The position numbers and the translations under genes were made by a program. Shown here one piece after another: positions 33,021-41,939 of a stretch of 48,149 nucleotides of DNA (position 1 is its first letter; each line of letters starts with the position of its first letter). This DNA is from Thiobacillus sp. 65-1059 (GTDB lineage: Bacteria > Pseudomonadota > Gammaproteobacteria > Burkholderiales > Thiobacillaceae). The DNA is taken from contig MKUE01000022.1 in NCBI GenBank assembly GCA_001897675.1, forward strand, positions 1 to 48,149, written 5' to 3'. The notes beneath the pieces are model-generated. The model did no database searches. It was given only the letters and a program-made list of their open reading frames with translations, and had not been told where the DNA came from.

Positions 33021-36000
33021 TTGAGCCCCACCTTGAACATCACCTATCCCGACCTGCCGGTCAGCGCGCGCCGCGACGACATCCTCGCCGCGCTCAAGGC
33101 CAACCGCGTGCTGATCCTGTGCGGCGAGACCGGCTCCGGCAAGACCACGCAGATCCCCAAGATGTGCCTCGAAGCGAGGCTGGCATCGGCTCCGGCGCGC
33201 CCTGGCAGACTGATCGGCTGCACCCAGCCGCGCCGCATCGCCGCGCGCTCGGTAGCGGCGCGCATCGCGCAGGAACTCGGCGGCGAGCTCGGCGGCCTGG
33301 TCGGCTACAAGGTGCGCTTCACCGACAAGGTGCGCCACGACACCGCGATCAAGGTGATGACCGACGGCATCCTGCTGGCCGAAAGCCAGGGCGACCCACT
33401 GCTCTCGCGCTACGACACGATCATCATCGACGAGGCGCACGAGCGCAGCCTCAACATCGATTTCCTGCTCGGTTATCTGAAGACGCTGGTGGAGAAGCGC
33501 AGCGATCTGAAGATCGTCATTACTTCCGCCACCATCGACGCCGAGCGCTTTTCCAGGCACTTCAACGACGCGCCGGTGATCGAGGTATCGGGGCGCACCT
33601 ACCCGGTGGAAATCCGCTGGCGGCCGATTGAGCGCAGCGAGCGCGAGGAGCCCGCCAGCCCTGCCAAAGCCGAGAAGAAGGACAAGGACGCGCCCGACCT
33701 GATCGCCGCCATTCTCGACGCCACCGACGAACTGGCGCGCGCGGGCCCCGGCGACATCCTGGTGTTCCTGCCGGGCGAGCGCGAGATCCGCGACACCGCC
33801 GAGGCGCTCAGGAAGCACCACCCGCCCGGCACCGAGATCCTGCCGCTGTTCTCCCGCCTGTCGGTGGCCGAGCAGGACGCGATCTTCAAGCCCACCAGCG
33901 CGCTGCGGCGCATCGTGCTCGCGACCAACGTCGCCGAGACCTCGCTCACCGTGCCGGGCATCCGCTACGTGATCGACCCCGGCAGCGCGCGGGTGAAGCG
34001 CTATTCGGCGCGCAACAAGGTCGAGCAGTTGTTGATCGAGAAGGTGTCGCAGGCCTCGGCCAACCAGCGCGCCGGGCGTTGCGGGCGGGTCGCCGACGGC
34101 GTCTGCATCCGCCTCTACGACGAGGCCGATTTCGCCAACCGGCCGCGCTTCACCGATCCCGAACTGCTACGTTCCTCGCTGGCCGGCGTCATTCTGCGGA
34201 TGAAGTCGCTCGGGCTCGGCGACGTCGTCGGCTTCCCCTTCATCGACCCGCCGAGTTCGCGGCTCGTCACCGACGGCTATCAGCTCCTGACCGAACTGCA
34301 CGCGCTCGACGAGCAGGGGGCCTTGACCAAGATCGGCAGCAAGCTCGCCAGGCTGCCGCTCGATCCGCGCATCGCCCGCATGCTGCTGGCTGCGGAACAG
34401 CAGCGCTGCGTCAACGAGGTGCTGATCATCGCCAGCGCGCTGTCGGTGCAGGATCCGCGCGACCGTCCGATGGAGCGTGCGCAGGCGGCTGACGAGAAGC
34501 ACAGGCTGTTCGCCGACGAGCGTTCCGACTTCATGGGCTGGCTGAAATTGTGGCGCTGGTACGCGGAGCAGGTGCAGCACAAGAAGACCAACCGCCAGTT
34601 GCAGAGCTTGCTTACGGACCACTTCCTGTCGCCGCGGCGGATGCGCGAATGGCGCGACATCCACGGCCAGCTGCATGCGCAGGTCGCCGAACTCGGCCTG
34701 CGCGAGAACGACAAGGACGCCGGCTACGACGCGATCCATCAGGCGCTGCTGACCGGGCTGCTCGGCAACATCGGCTTCAAGTCGGACGACGCCAAGGCGC
34801 GCGCCAAGCCGGGCGAAGGCAACTACCAGGGCGCACGCGGCATCAAGCTGTCGATCCATCCCGGCTCGGCGCTCGCGAAAAAAGCCCCGAAGTGGGTCAT
34901 GGCGGCCGAACTCACGGATACCGGCCGCTTGCTCGCGCGCACCGTCGCCGAGGTACGACCGGAATGGATCGAGGCAGCGGGCCGGCATCTATTGACGCGC
35001 ATGTACATCGAGCCGCACTGGGAGAAGGATGGCGCGCGCGTGGTGGCGTTCGAGCGCGTCAGCCTGTACGGCATCACCCTGGTGGCGCGGCGCAAGATCC
35101 ACTACGGCCCCATCGATGCGGCGCTGTCGCGCGAGCTGTTCATCCGCGGCGCGCTGGTGGCGGGCGAATACGACACGCGTGCGCCGTGGTTCGCGCACAA
35201 CCGCGCGCTCATCAAGGAAATCGAGGACCTCGAACACAAGGCGAGGAAGTCCGGTGTGTGGCTGGACGAGGAGCGCATTTTCCGCGTGTTCGACGCGCGC
35301 ATCCCCGCCGGCATTCACAACGGCGCCGCGTTCGAGACCTGGCGTGCCGAAGCCGAGGCCGCCGATCCGAACATCCTGTTCCTGCGGCGCGAGGACATCC
35401 TCGGCGAGGGGCTCGGCGCCGACCATGCGCTGTTTCCCGAGACGATGATGGTCGACGGCGCGGCGTGCCAGCTCAAGTACCGCTTCGAACCCGGCCACCC
35501 GCTCGACGGCGTGACGCTGCACCTGCCGCTGTACCTGCTCAACCGCATCGAGGCCGCGCAGGTCGACTGGCTGGTGCCCGGTCTCATCCGCGAAAAGCTC
35601 ACTGCGCTCTTGAAACTCCTGCCCAAGGACAGGCGCCGTCCGCTGATTCCGCTGCCCGACACGGTGACCGCCTTCCTCTCGGTGACGAAGCCGGGCGAGG
35701 CCATGCTCACCGACGCGCTCACCGGCTTCATCCGCAGGAAAACCGGCGCCGACGTCCACCCCGACGAGTGGAAGGGCGAGCTGCCGGCGCACCTGAAGAT
35801 GAATCTCGGCGTGACCGACGACAGCGGGCAGGAACTCGCCAGCGGCCGCGATCTCGCGAGCCTGCGCCAGCAGCTCGGCGGCGCGGCCCGCATCACCTAC
35901 GGCGGCGGCGCCGAGGACAGCGAGTTCGAGCGCACCGGCCTCGCCGAATGGAATTTCGGCGACCTGCCCGAGCAGGTGAAATTCAGGCGCAGCGGACGCG

Positions 36001-36848
36001 AGCTGATCGGCTACCCGGCGCTGGTCGACAATGGCGAGAGCGTCGACTTGCGCCTGCTCGATGCGGCCGAGGCGGCGGAGATGGAGACCCGCCGCGGGAT
36101 CGTGCGGCTGCTGCGCATCGCGCTGGCCGCGCAGTTCAAGCAGCTCGACAAGGACCTGTCGCGCGAGACCGCGCTGGCGCTGAAATACCGCAGCTTTGGC
36201 AGCGCCGAGCAGCTGCGCGCAGCGCTGATCGATGCGATCGCCGCGCGCGCGCTTCTGGGCGACGACGACACCCCGCGCGACGAAAAGCATTTCGGCAAGC
36301 AGAAGGAGCGCGCCAAGCCCAGGATCTCCGTGGTGAAGCAGGCGCTCGTGCGCGACGTGGCGGAGATACTCGACCTGCATGCGCAGGTGGCGGCGCGCCT
36401 CGACGCCAAGCCGCAGTTCACCGCGGTGATGCGCGACGAGCATGCGCACCTGGCGGCGCTGGTGCCGGCTGATTTCATCACCGCCACGCCGTGGGCGCGC
36501 CTGAAGGAGTTGCCGCGCTACCTGCGCGGCATCCTCAAGCGGCTGGAGAAGCTGCCCGCAGCCGAACAGCGCGACGCGCGCGCCATGGCGGGCGTGCTGA
36601 CGCTGCAGAACAAGTACCTGGCGCGGCGCGACCAGGCGAAGGGCGCAGCACCCGCAAGGGGTACGCCGCCAGACGCTCGCCTTTCAGGCGGTCTTGGCGC
36701 GGTCCCGGCGGCGCTCGACGAGTTCCGCTGGCAGCTGGAGGAGCTGCGCATCTCGCTGTTCGCCCAGGAGCTGAAAACGCCCTACCCGGTGTCGGTCAAG
36801 CGGCTCGACAAGGTGTGGGACGAGCTTGCCAGACAGCCTCTGGGTTGA
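33021..36848 (+). CDS. hrpA: ATP-dependent RNA helicase HrpA (DEAH-box)
   Basis: A 1275-residue cytoplasmic helicase; in E. coli HrpA rescues stalled ribosomes and processes mRNA. Walker A is GETGSGKT at 35-42, the DEAH box is in TIIIDEAHERSLN near 137, and SAT is in IVITSATIDAERFS. Motifs of the second RecA lobe include NVAETSLTVPGIRYVIDPG and QRAGRCGRVADG. HA2 and OB domains follow (~430-700), and a large DUF3418-type C-terminal region (~700-1260) marks the long HrpA class. The start is non-ATG: TTG at 33021 (or 33033), because no ATG occurs before Walker A and homologues begin like NITYPDLPVSARR. No clear ribosome site; the inverted repeat lies directly upstream. Confidence 0.95.
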   Translation: MSPTLNITYPDLPVSARRDDILAALKANRVLILCGETGSGKTTQIPKMCLEARLASAPARPGRLIGCTQPRRIAARSVAARIAQELGGELGGLVGYKVRFTDKVRHDTAIKVMTDGILLAESQGDPLLSRYDTIIIDEAHERSLNIDFLLGYLKTLVEKRSDLKIVITSATIDAERFSRHFNDAPVIEVSGRTYPVEIRWRPIERSEREEPASPAKAEKKDKDAPDLIAAILDATDELARAGPGDILVFLPGEREIRDTAEALRKHHPPGTEILPLFSRLSVAEQDAIFKPTSALRRIVLATNVAETSLTVPGIRYVIDPGSARVKRYSARNKVEQLLIEKVSQASANQRAGRCGRVADGVCIRLYDEADFANRPRFTDPELLRSSLAGVILRMKSLGLGDVVGFPFIDPPSSRLVTDGYQLLTELHALDEQGALTKIGSKLARLPLDPRIARMLLAAEQQRCVNEVLIIASALSVQDPRDRPMERAQAADEKHRLFADERSDFMGWLKLWRWYAEQVQHKKTNRQLQSLLTDHFLSPRRMREWRDIHGQLHAQVAELGLRENDKDAGYDAIHQALLTGLLGNIGFKSDDAKARAKPGEGNYQGARGIKLSIHPGSALAKKAPKWVMAAELTDTGRLLARTVAEVRPEWIEAAGRHLLTRMYIEPHWEKDGARVVAFERVSLYGITLVARRKIHYGPIDAALSRELFIRGALVAGEYDTRAPWFAHNRALIKEIEDLEHKARKSGVWLDEERIFRVFDARIPAGIHNGAAFETWRAEAEAADPNILFLRREDILGEGLGADHALFPETMMVDGAACQLKYRFEPGHPLDGVTLHLPLYLLNRIEAAQVDWLVPGLIREKLTALLKLLPKDRRRPLIPLPDTVTAFLSVTKPGEAMLTDALTGFIRRKTGADVHPDEWKGELPAHLKMNLGVTDDSGQELASGRDLASLRQQLGGAARITYGGGAEDSEFERTGLAEWNFGDLPEQVKFRRSGRELIGYPALVDNGESVDLRLLDAAEAAEMETRRGIVRLLRIALAAQFKQLDKDLSRETALALKYRSFGSAEQLRAALIDAIAARALLGDDDTPRDEKHFGKQKERAKPRISVVKQALVRDVAEILDLHAQVAARLDAKPQFTAVMRDEHAHLAALVPADFITATPWARLKELPRYLRGILKRLEKLPAAEQRDARAMAGVLTLQNKYLARRDQAKGAAPARGTPPDARLSGGLGAVPAALDEFRWQLEELRISLFAQELKTPYPVSVKRLDKVWDELARQPLG

Positions 36849-36861
36849 GTACGGTACGCCT

Positions 36862-37437
36862 ATGAGCGAACGCGTCTTCAACCTGCCCAACGTCATCTCC
36901 CTGCTGCGCCTGGCGGCGGTGCCGGTGGTCGGCTGGCTGATCCTGCAGCAGCGCTGGGAGGCGGCCTGCTGGCTGTTCCTCGCCGCTGCGGTGTCGGACG
37001 GAATCGATGGCCTGCTGGCGCGCTGGCTGAAGCAGATGACGCAACTGGGTGCGGCGCTCGACTCCGTCGCCGACAAGGCGCTGGGTTTGGTGACGCTGGT
37101 GATGCTGACGCTCGAAGAAGCGATCCCGATGTGGGTGACGCTGGCGATCCTGCTGCGCGACAGCGTCATCGTGCTGGGCGCGCTGAGCTACCGCGGATTG
37201 GCCGGCCATCTGGAAATCCATCCCACTTGGCTCGGCAAGACGCATATGTTTGCCGAGTTCGCATTGCTGACGCTGGTGCTGGCTGGACTGGCCGGCTTGC
37301 TGGCGCTGGACGGCTGGCTGCTGCCGCTGTTCGGCATCGTGTTCGTCATTGCCGTGGTCTCCGGGGCGCAGTATGTCTGGATCTGGAGCGCCAAGGCGCG
37401 CCACGCGCGCGCGGCGGCCCGCTTCAAGCCCCGCTGA
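36862..37437 (+). CDS. CDP-alcohol phosphatidyltransferase family protein
   Basis: A 191-residue membrane enzyme of phospholipid synthesis. It carries the full family signature D-G-x2-A-R-x8-G-x3-D-x3-D in DGLLARWLKQMTQLGAALDS..., preceded by FNLPNVISLLRLAAVPVVGW. About five to six membrane segments follow. It could be a phosphatidylglycerophosphate synthase or a CDP-alcohol-type cardiolipin synthase; the motif does not decide. The ATG at 36862 is 13 nt after the hrpA stop. A tail of Arg/Lys (KARHARAAARFKPR) should be cytoplasmic. Confidence 0.9.
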   Translation: MSERVFNLPNVISLLRLAAVPVVGWLILQQRWEAACWLFLAAAVSDGIDGLLARWLKQMTQLGAALDSVADKALGLVTLVMLTLEEAIPMWVTLAILLRDSVIVLGALSYRGLAGHLEIHPTWLGKTHMFAEFALLTLVLAGLAGLLALDGWLLPLFGIVFVIAVVSGAQYVWIWSAKARHARAAARFKPR

Positions 37438-37441
37438 CGCG

Positions 37442-38650
37442 TCACTGAAAGGAAAGGCAGCGCTGGCGTTCCGACTCGCAGCCGGACTTGACCCGGTACA
37501 TGGCGGCGTCGGCGGCGCGAATCAGCGCATCTTCGTCGCTGCCGTCGTCGGGATAGACCGCCTGGCCGATGCTGGCGTCGATGTCCAGCTCGAGGTCGTC
37601 AAAGCGGGCGCTGTGGGCCAGGCTATGTTCGATCTTGAGCGCGGCGGCGACGCAGTCGTGCCGTCCCTGCACGCCTTCCAGCAGGACTACGAATTCGTCG
37701 CCGCCCAGGCGCGCAACCGAGTCGGATTCGCGCACGCAATCCCGTAGCTGCTGCGCGACCTCCATCAGCACGGCGTCGCCGATGTGGTGCCCATGCCGGT
37801 CGTTGATGTCCTTGAAGCGGTCCATGTCCACATACAGGATGCCCACCTTGCCGCCGTAGCGATGGGCGTGGCGGATCGCCTGCTGCAGGCGGTCGTAAAA
37901 CAGCCGCCGGTTGGCCAGCCCGGTGAGCGGGTCATGCGTGGCCTCCTCGCGCAGCGCTGCCCGCGAGCGCTCGAGCTCCACCATCTGTTCGTCTATCTGC
38001 CGCGATTTCTGGCCGATTTTCCGCAGCGTATGCCTGGCGATCAGCAGGGCCAGGGCAATCGCCGCGATGCCGAATGTCAGCGTGAGCAGAAAAGTGCGCC
38101 GGTAGGTTTGCTGCGCCTGCTGCTGGGCGATCAGGTTGGCCTGCTGATACAGATGGCGCATGTCGGCCAGTTGCAGGTTGAAGGCTTCCTGGATAGGGAT
38201 GGCTTCCTGCACCAATACCCGGCGCGCGTCGGCGCTCAGTTCGGACTTGAGCAGATCGACCACGCGATTCTGCACCGATTCGATGTCGTTGATCAGGAGG
38301 GTCTGGGTATCGAAGCTGCGTTGCTCGGAGGCGGAAAACCCCAGCTGACGCAGGGCGTTGCGCCCGCTCCCGACCAGGAAGCCGGCGCGGTTGAATTCCA
38401 GGAAATGGGCGTCGCGTTCGAACGGATCGTCGGCAAGCGCCATGCGGAACAGGCTGTCGGTACGGATATGCGCCGCCACCTGGGTTTGCGTGATGAGGTC
38501 GATCTTGCGGTTATGGTTCTCAACCACCGTGCGCATCTGCTCGCCCAGCGTTTGCAATTGCAGCAGGCCGTTCAAGGCCAGCCCGCAGATCAGGACGATC
38601 AGCGCGACGAAAGCCGTTCCGGTGGTGAGAGAGAATCGTTGTATGGGCAT
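37442..38650 (-). CDS. Membrane diguanylate cyclase with periplasmic helical sensor
   Basis: A 402-residue inner-membrane protein. The first membrane segment (residues ~12-32) and the second (~186-206, LLTLTFGIAAIALALLIARH) bracket a ~150-residue mostly helical periplasmic region resembling four-helix-bundle sensors. A short coiled-coil (QIDEQMVELERSRAALREEA) leads to the GGDEF domain: THDPLTGLANRRLFYDRL, DMDRFKDINDRHGHHIGD, active site GGDEF at 316-320, and RESD inhibitory site five residues upstream. It should make c-di-GMP with product inhibition. The last residues include two Cys. It is convergent with the phosphatidyltransferase gene, ending 4 nt from it. Confidence 0.94.
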   Translation of the reverse strand: MPIQRFSLTTGTAFVALIVLICGLALNGLLQLQTLGEQMRTVVENHNRKIDLITQTQVAAHIRTDSLFRMALADDPFERDAHFLEFNRAGFLVGSGRNALRQLGFSASEQRSFDTQTLLINDIESVQNRVVDLLKSELSADARRVLVQEAIPIQEAFNLQLADMRHLYQQANLIAQQQAQQTYRRTFLLTLTFGIAAIALALLIARHTLRKIGQKSRQIDEQMVELERSRAALREEATHDPLTGLANRRLFYDRLQQAIRHAHRYGGKVGILYVDMDRFKDINDRHGHHIGDAVLMEVAQQLRDCVRESDSVARLGGDEFVVLLEGVQGRHDCVAAALKIEHSLAHSARFDDLELDIDASIGQAVYPDDGSDEDALIRAADAAMYRVKSGCESERQRCLSFQ

Positions 38651-38689
38651 AGACGCTTGTGCCTCAGGCCATTATCGATGTTTAGTCCA

Positions 38690-39262
38690 TTATTGGCCGG
38701 GTGGCGGCCTTGGGGGCGTCATGCCGGCCTGCTGGAGGGCCTGCAAGGCATGGGCCACTTGTTGGGCGTGGCGTGCCGGGTCAACCTTGTCGAAGCGCGC
38801 CGCGATACGGCCGTCGGGCGCGATGATGAAGGTGCGGCGACGGGCGAATCGCACGAGCCCAAGATTCAGCAGGCTGTCGTATGCCGCGGCCGTATGCCCG
38901 CCCGGATCGGACAGCAGGGGGAACGGCAACTGGTGCTTGCGGGCAAAACCGGCGTGCGACCGGGTGTCGTCGACGCTGACTCCGGCCACCGCAGCGTTGA
39001 GATCGCCCAGCGCCCCGATGGCGTCGCGAAAGCGGCATGCCTCCCGGGTGCAGCCGGGCGTATCGTCCCTGGGATAGAAATACAGCACCAGCCAGCGCCC
39101 GGCATAATCGCTCAAACGATGAATGCGGCCATCCTGGTCCGGCAAGGTGAAATCGGGCGCGGCGCTGCCTTCCGTCCGCTGCGGGCCTGGCCGCAGCATC
39201 CACAAAAGCGCGCTGGCCAGCAGCAGCAGTAACGCCAATCCGCCCAGCATGTATTTATTCAT
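38690..39262 (-). CDS. Membrane-anchored peroxiredoxin (BCP/PrxQ type)
   Basis: A 190-residue thiol peroxidase. The thioredoxin-fold domain shows PDFTLPDQDGRIHRLSDYAG, then YFYPRDDTPGCTREACRF with the peroxidatic Cys71 and a resolving Cys76 (C-x4-C, PrxQ type), and FPLLSDPGG. A single N-terminal hydrophobic segment (MLGGLALLLLLASALLWML) makes it an anchored periplasmic-facing enzyme, unlike cytoplasmic Bcp. The ATG at 39262 has GGGGGAG just upstream. The tail (TPPRPPPGQ) is Pro-rich. Its reductant in the periplasm is unknown. Confidence 0.9.
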   Translation of the reverse strand: MNKYMLGGLALLLLLASALLWMLRPGPQRTEGSAAPDFTLPDQDGRIHRLSDYAGRWLVLYFYPRDDTPGCTREACRFRDAIGALGDLNAAVAGVSVDDTRSHAGFARKHQLPFPLLSDPGGHTAAAYDSLLNLGLVRFARRRTFIIAPDGRIAARFDKVDPARHAQQVAHALQALQQAGMTPPRPPPGQ

Positions 39263-39345
39263 ATACTCCCCCGTCCGCATCATAGCCGGGTTGCGCAGCA
39301 ATCGGGTGCGTCCCGCAGGGATTCGGCAATCCATGCGGGATTCGG

Positions 39346-39351
39346 TAGAAT
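39346..39351 (+). promoter_or_regulatory. -10 box of tRNA-Arg
   Basis: TAGAAT nine nt before the mature tRNA 5' end; the -35 position (around 39322) has only a poor TTCGGC. Confidence 0.45.
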
Positions 39352-39360
39352 GCGCGCCAC

Positions 39361-39436
39361 GCCCCGGTAGCTCAGTGGATAGAGCAACCCCCTCCTAAGG
39401 GGTAGGTCGGACGTTCGATTCGTCTTCGGGGCGCCA
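39361..39436 (+). tRNA. tRNA-Arg (anticodon CCT)
   Basis: A 76-nt cloverleaf with encoded CCA. The acceptor stem GCCCCGG pairs with TCGGGGC (one G-U). The D arm is GCTC/GAGC, the anticodon stem ACCCC/GGGGT, the loop CTCCTAA with anticodon CCT at 39394-39396, and the T loop TTCGATT. It reads AGG. Confidence 0.96.
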
Positions 39437-39462
39437 AACTGGATTCAGAATGCAATGCGCAA

Positions 39463-39490
39463 TAAAAAATAGCGGCACTCGGCCGCTTTA
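39463..39490 (-). terminator. Terminator of the tRNA-Ala/small gene/tRNA-Glu unit
   Basis: On the minus strand, AGCGGC-cgagt-GCCGCT forms a 6-bp stem with a 5-nt loop, followed by ATTTTTTATT. It lies about 50 nt beyond the tRNA-Glu 3' end. The plus strand beyond the stem is also T-rich, so it may also stop tRNA-Arg transcription. Confidence 0.7.
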
Positions 39491-39537
39491 CGTCTTTATT
39501 CATGCATTCGATTTGTGTCACAACCCGGGAAGGATTG

Positions 39538-39613
39538 TGGCGTCCCCACGGGGATTCGAACCCCGGTTACCGCCGTGAAAGGGCGATGTCCTAGGCCTCT
39601 AGACGATGGGGAC
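39538..39613 (-). tRNA. tRNA-Glu (anticodon TTC)
   Basis: A 76-nt cloverleaf on the minus strand with encoded CCA. The 5' end is GTCCCCATCGTCTAGAGGCC, the anticodon loop CTTTCAC carries TTC, and the T arm is CCGGGGTTCGAATCCCCG. The acceptor GTCCCCA pairs with TGGGGAC. Confidence 0.97.
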
Positions 39614-39662
39614 CCGGACGACGGTGTGAACCGCCAACTTTGCTGCCACGGCTTGCGCCGTC

Positions 39663-39845
39663 TTACTTCTTGGAAAGCTGCGTCAGGGTGACGCCGAGCA
39701 GCAAACCGACGAAACCCAATGGTACCAGTCCCAGCCAGATTTCGGCGTGCCCGCTACCATTCAACATCTTCCAAAATCCAACAATCAGACCGACTACGCT
39801 CAGTATCAACCCCAGCAGGGTGGTGATGACGCCAAGCCTGTGCAT
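39663..39845 (-). CDS. Small two-helix membrane protein between two tRNA genes
   Basis: A 60-residue protein with two hydrophobic helices (about residues 5-26, including TTLLGLILSVVGLIVGFW, and 36-57, WLGLVPLGFVGLLLGVTL) and a short polar turn (NGSGHAE). AGGAAG lies just before the ATG, inside the 16-nt gap after the tRNA-Ala 3' end, so the message is best explained as part of the tRNA transcript. tRNA-Glu starts 49 nt after the stop. I do not recognise the family; it resembles small integral membrane proteins of unknown role. The strong ribosome site and coherent transmembrane pattern support a real gene. Confidence 0.7.
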   Translation of the reverse strand: MHRLGVITTLLGLILSVVGLIVGFWKMLNGSGHAEIWLGLVPLGFVGLLLGVTLTQLSKK

Positions 39846-39861
39846 CGGACTTCCTGTTAGT

Positions 39862-39937
<76 letters not shown>

Positions 39938-39950
39938 AACGAAGCCGCGC

Positions 39951-39979
39951 ATTCTATAGATGCCTTTTGCGCTTGTAAA
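39951..39979 (-). promoter_or_regulatory. Promoter of the tRNA-Ala unit
   Basis: On the minus strand, TTTACA (39979-39974), a 17-nt spacer and TAGAAT (39956-39951), 13 nt before the mature tRNA-Ala 5' end. It is the best sigma-70 match in the window. Confidence 0.75.
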
Positions 39980-39994
39980 GCCTTTGTGCCCATC

Positions 39995-41377
39995 TTAATC
40001 AGGAAAAAGTTTGCCGGGGTTGAGCAGGCCGTGCGGGTCGAACTGCTGTTTGATCGCGCGCATCAGACCCAGCGTGGCGGGATCGATTTCCTGCGCGACC
40101 AAGCGCCGCTTTTCGGTGCCGATGCCGTGTTCGCCCGAGAGCGTGCCGCCCAGCGCCAGCGCACGCAGCATGATGGCTTCGTGGGCCAGGCGGGCACGCC
40201 TCATTTCGTCCGCATCGTCGGGGTGCACCATGAGGTTGACGTGCAGGTTGCCGTTGCCGGCATGGCCGAACGAGACGATCGGCAGGCGCTGCGCCTGCGC
40301 GGTATGGTCGATGAAGTCGACGAAGTCGGCCAGCTGCGATACCGGCACCACGACATCCTCGTTGATCTTCAGCGGCGCGATGCGCTTGACCGCGTGCGAC
40401 AGCGATTTGCGCGCTGCCCACAGCCGCGCGATGTCGTCGCGCGTGAAGCCGCTGCGCATGTCGAGCAGGCCTTCGCCGGCGAGGGTCTTTTCCAGTACGG
40501 CGATCTGCCGCGGCAGATCCTGTGCGGCGCCGTCGGCTTCGACCATCAGCAACGCCCGGGTGCCTGGCGGCAGATCGTCTGCCGCGCCGGTCGGGCGGAT
40601 GGCATCGATGGCGTGACGATCCATGAATTCGAGCGCGCAGGGGATGACAGCCTGATGCATGACGCGGCTGACCGCGTCGAGCGCGGCGCGGTTGCTGGCG
40701 AAACATGCGCGCAGGGTGGCGACGGCTTCCGGTGCGGGCAGCAGTTTTAGCGTGGCTTCGGTGATGAGCGCGAGGGTGCCGCCGGAACCGACCAGCAGGC
40801 GGCTCAGGTCGTAGCCGGTGACGCCCTTGGTGGTGCGACAGCCGGTGCGGATTTCGCGGCCGTCACCGGTGACGGCGCGCAGCCCCAGCACGTAGTCGCG
40901 GGTGACGCCGTATTTGACGGCGCGTGGCCCGGCGGCGTTCATGGCGAGGTTGCCGCCGATGCGGCAGTAGGCGCTGCTGCCGGGGTCGGGCGGATAAAAC
41001 AGGCCGGCGCTGCGCGCGATGCGGTCGATGTCGTCGGTGACCACGCCGGGCTCGACGACGATAAGGCGGTTGTCGGGATCGAATTCGAGCACACGCCGCA
41101 TGCACTCGAAACTGACCACCACGCTGCCGGGCGCAGGCAGGGCGCCACCGACGTTGCCGGAGCCGGCGCCGCGCAGCGTCAGGGCGACGCCATGTTCGAA
41201 CGCGATGCGCACCAGCGCGGCCACGTCGGCGTGCGAGGCTGGGAACAGCACGGCCTCGGGCTCGACGTGGCGCGGGGTTTCGTCGTGGGCGTACAAGGCG
41301 CGCGTGCTGGCGTCGTCGAAGACGCGATCCGCCCCCAGGGCGGAACGGAAGGCGGCGAGTACGGATTCGGACGGCAT
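39995..41377 (-). CDS. FAD-linked oxidase, GlcD/D-lactate dehydrogenase type
   Basis: A 460-residue flavoprotein oxidising a 2-hydroxy acid such as glycolate or D-lactate. The FAD-binding (PCMH) domain is N-terminal: LFPASHADVAALVRIAFEHG, LTLRGAGSGNVGGALP, and FYPPDPGSSAYCRIGGNLAMNAAGPRAVKYG. The C-terminal FAD-oxidase domain has VSFGHAGNGNLHVNLMV with the active-site His and GGTLSGEHGIGTEKR, ending HGLLNPGKLFPD. This fits GlcD-like single-chain enzymes; glcE and glcF are not adjacent, so the physiological acceptor is unknown. The tRNA-Ala promoter lies just beyond its end, and the SseB-like gene ends 13 nt upstream. Confidence 0.9.
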   Translation of the reverse strand: MPSESVLAAFRSALGADRVFDDASTRALYAHDETPRHVEPEAVLFPASHADVAALVRIAFEHGVALTLRGAGSGNVGGALPAPGSVVVSFECMRRVLEFDPDNRLIVVEPGVVTDDIDRIARSAGLFYPPDPGSSAYCRIGGNLAMNAAGPRAVKYGVTRDYVLGLRAVTGDGREIRTGCRTTKGVTGYDLSRLLVGSGGTLALITEATLKLLPAPEAVATLRACFASNRAALDAVSRVMHQAVIPCALEFMDRHAIDAIRPTGAADDLPPGTRALLMVEADGAAQDLPRQIAVLEKTLAGEGLLDMRSGFTRDDIARLWAARKSLSHAVKRIAPLKINEDVVVPVSQLADFVDFIDHTAQAQRLPIVSFGHAGNGNLHVNLMVHPDDADEMRRARLAHEAIMLRALALGGTLSGEHGIGTEKRRLVAQEIDPATLGLMRAIKQQFDPHGLLNPGKLFPD

Positions 41378-41390
41378 GGGGCGGGGCGCG

Positions 41391-41810
41391 TCAGGCCGGG
41401 TGTTCGGGGGGGAGCTGCACGACCAGCTGTGCGATCGTGTCGGCGTCGAAGTCCATGCCGATGTCCCAGCCCGGATTGAGCGCAATCGGCACCCCGCCGC
41501 CGATGCGGCGCAACAGCCAGGAAAACTCGGTCAGCAGGCCGCCCGAAAACTCGGGGAAGTGCTCGACCAAGGGCTTGGCGCGTTCGGGGCTGGTGAACAC
41601 CGCCAGCACGCGCTCGCCGTCTTCGGTTTCGATGATCAGCGGCTCTGCCTGGACCGATCGCTGGAATCCCTGGATGGGATTCTTTTCGTCGCGCACCGGC
41701 ATGAACAGCTGCTGGCCGGCCAGCAGCAGCACGAACGTCTCGGCATCGAGCGTGCCGGCATGGACGGCAGCCAGCTGTTCTTCAAGTGCGTTGTGGGGGA
41801 TGAACTTCAT
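41391..41810 (-). CDS. SseB-family protein (N-terminal domain only)
   Basis: A 139-residue cytoplasmic protein. HNALEEQLAAVHAGTLDAETFVLLLAGQQLFMPV, then FTSPERAKPLVEHFP and GVPIALNPGWDIGMDFDADTI match the SseB N-terminal domain (the ERA...NPG pattern). It lacks the second SseB domain. In E. coli, SseB affects rhodanese-like activity; no role can be assigned here. The ATG at 41810 gives MKFIPHNALEEQ. It lies immediately upstream of the GlcD-like gene and is probably co-transcribed. Confidence 0.82.
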   Translation of the reverse strand: MKFIPHNALEEQLAAVHAGTLDAETFVLLLAGQQLFMPVRDEKNPIQGFQRSVQAEPLIIETEDGERVLAVFTSPERAKPLVEHFPEFSGGLLTEFSWLLRRIGGGVPIALNPGWDIGMDFDADTIAQLVVQLPPEHPA

Positions 41811-41939
41811 GATGTCGGGTCGTTGCGCGATGACAGTGGCCAGTGTAACCGATGGCGTGGGCGACGGATGCTTCCCGTGAACGCGCAGGGCCGGTCTGGA
41901 ACGGCGCATGGGATCCCGCGCGTAACGGATCGGGGTCCT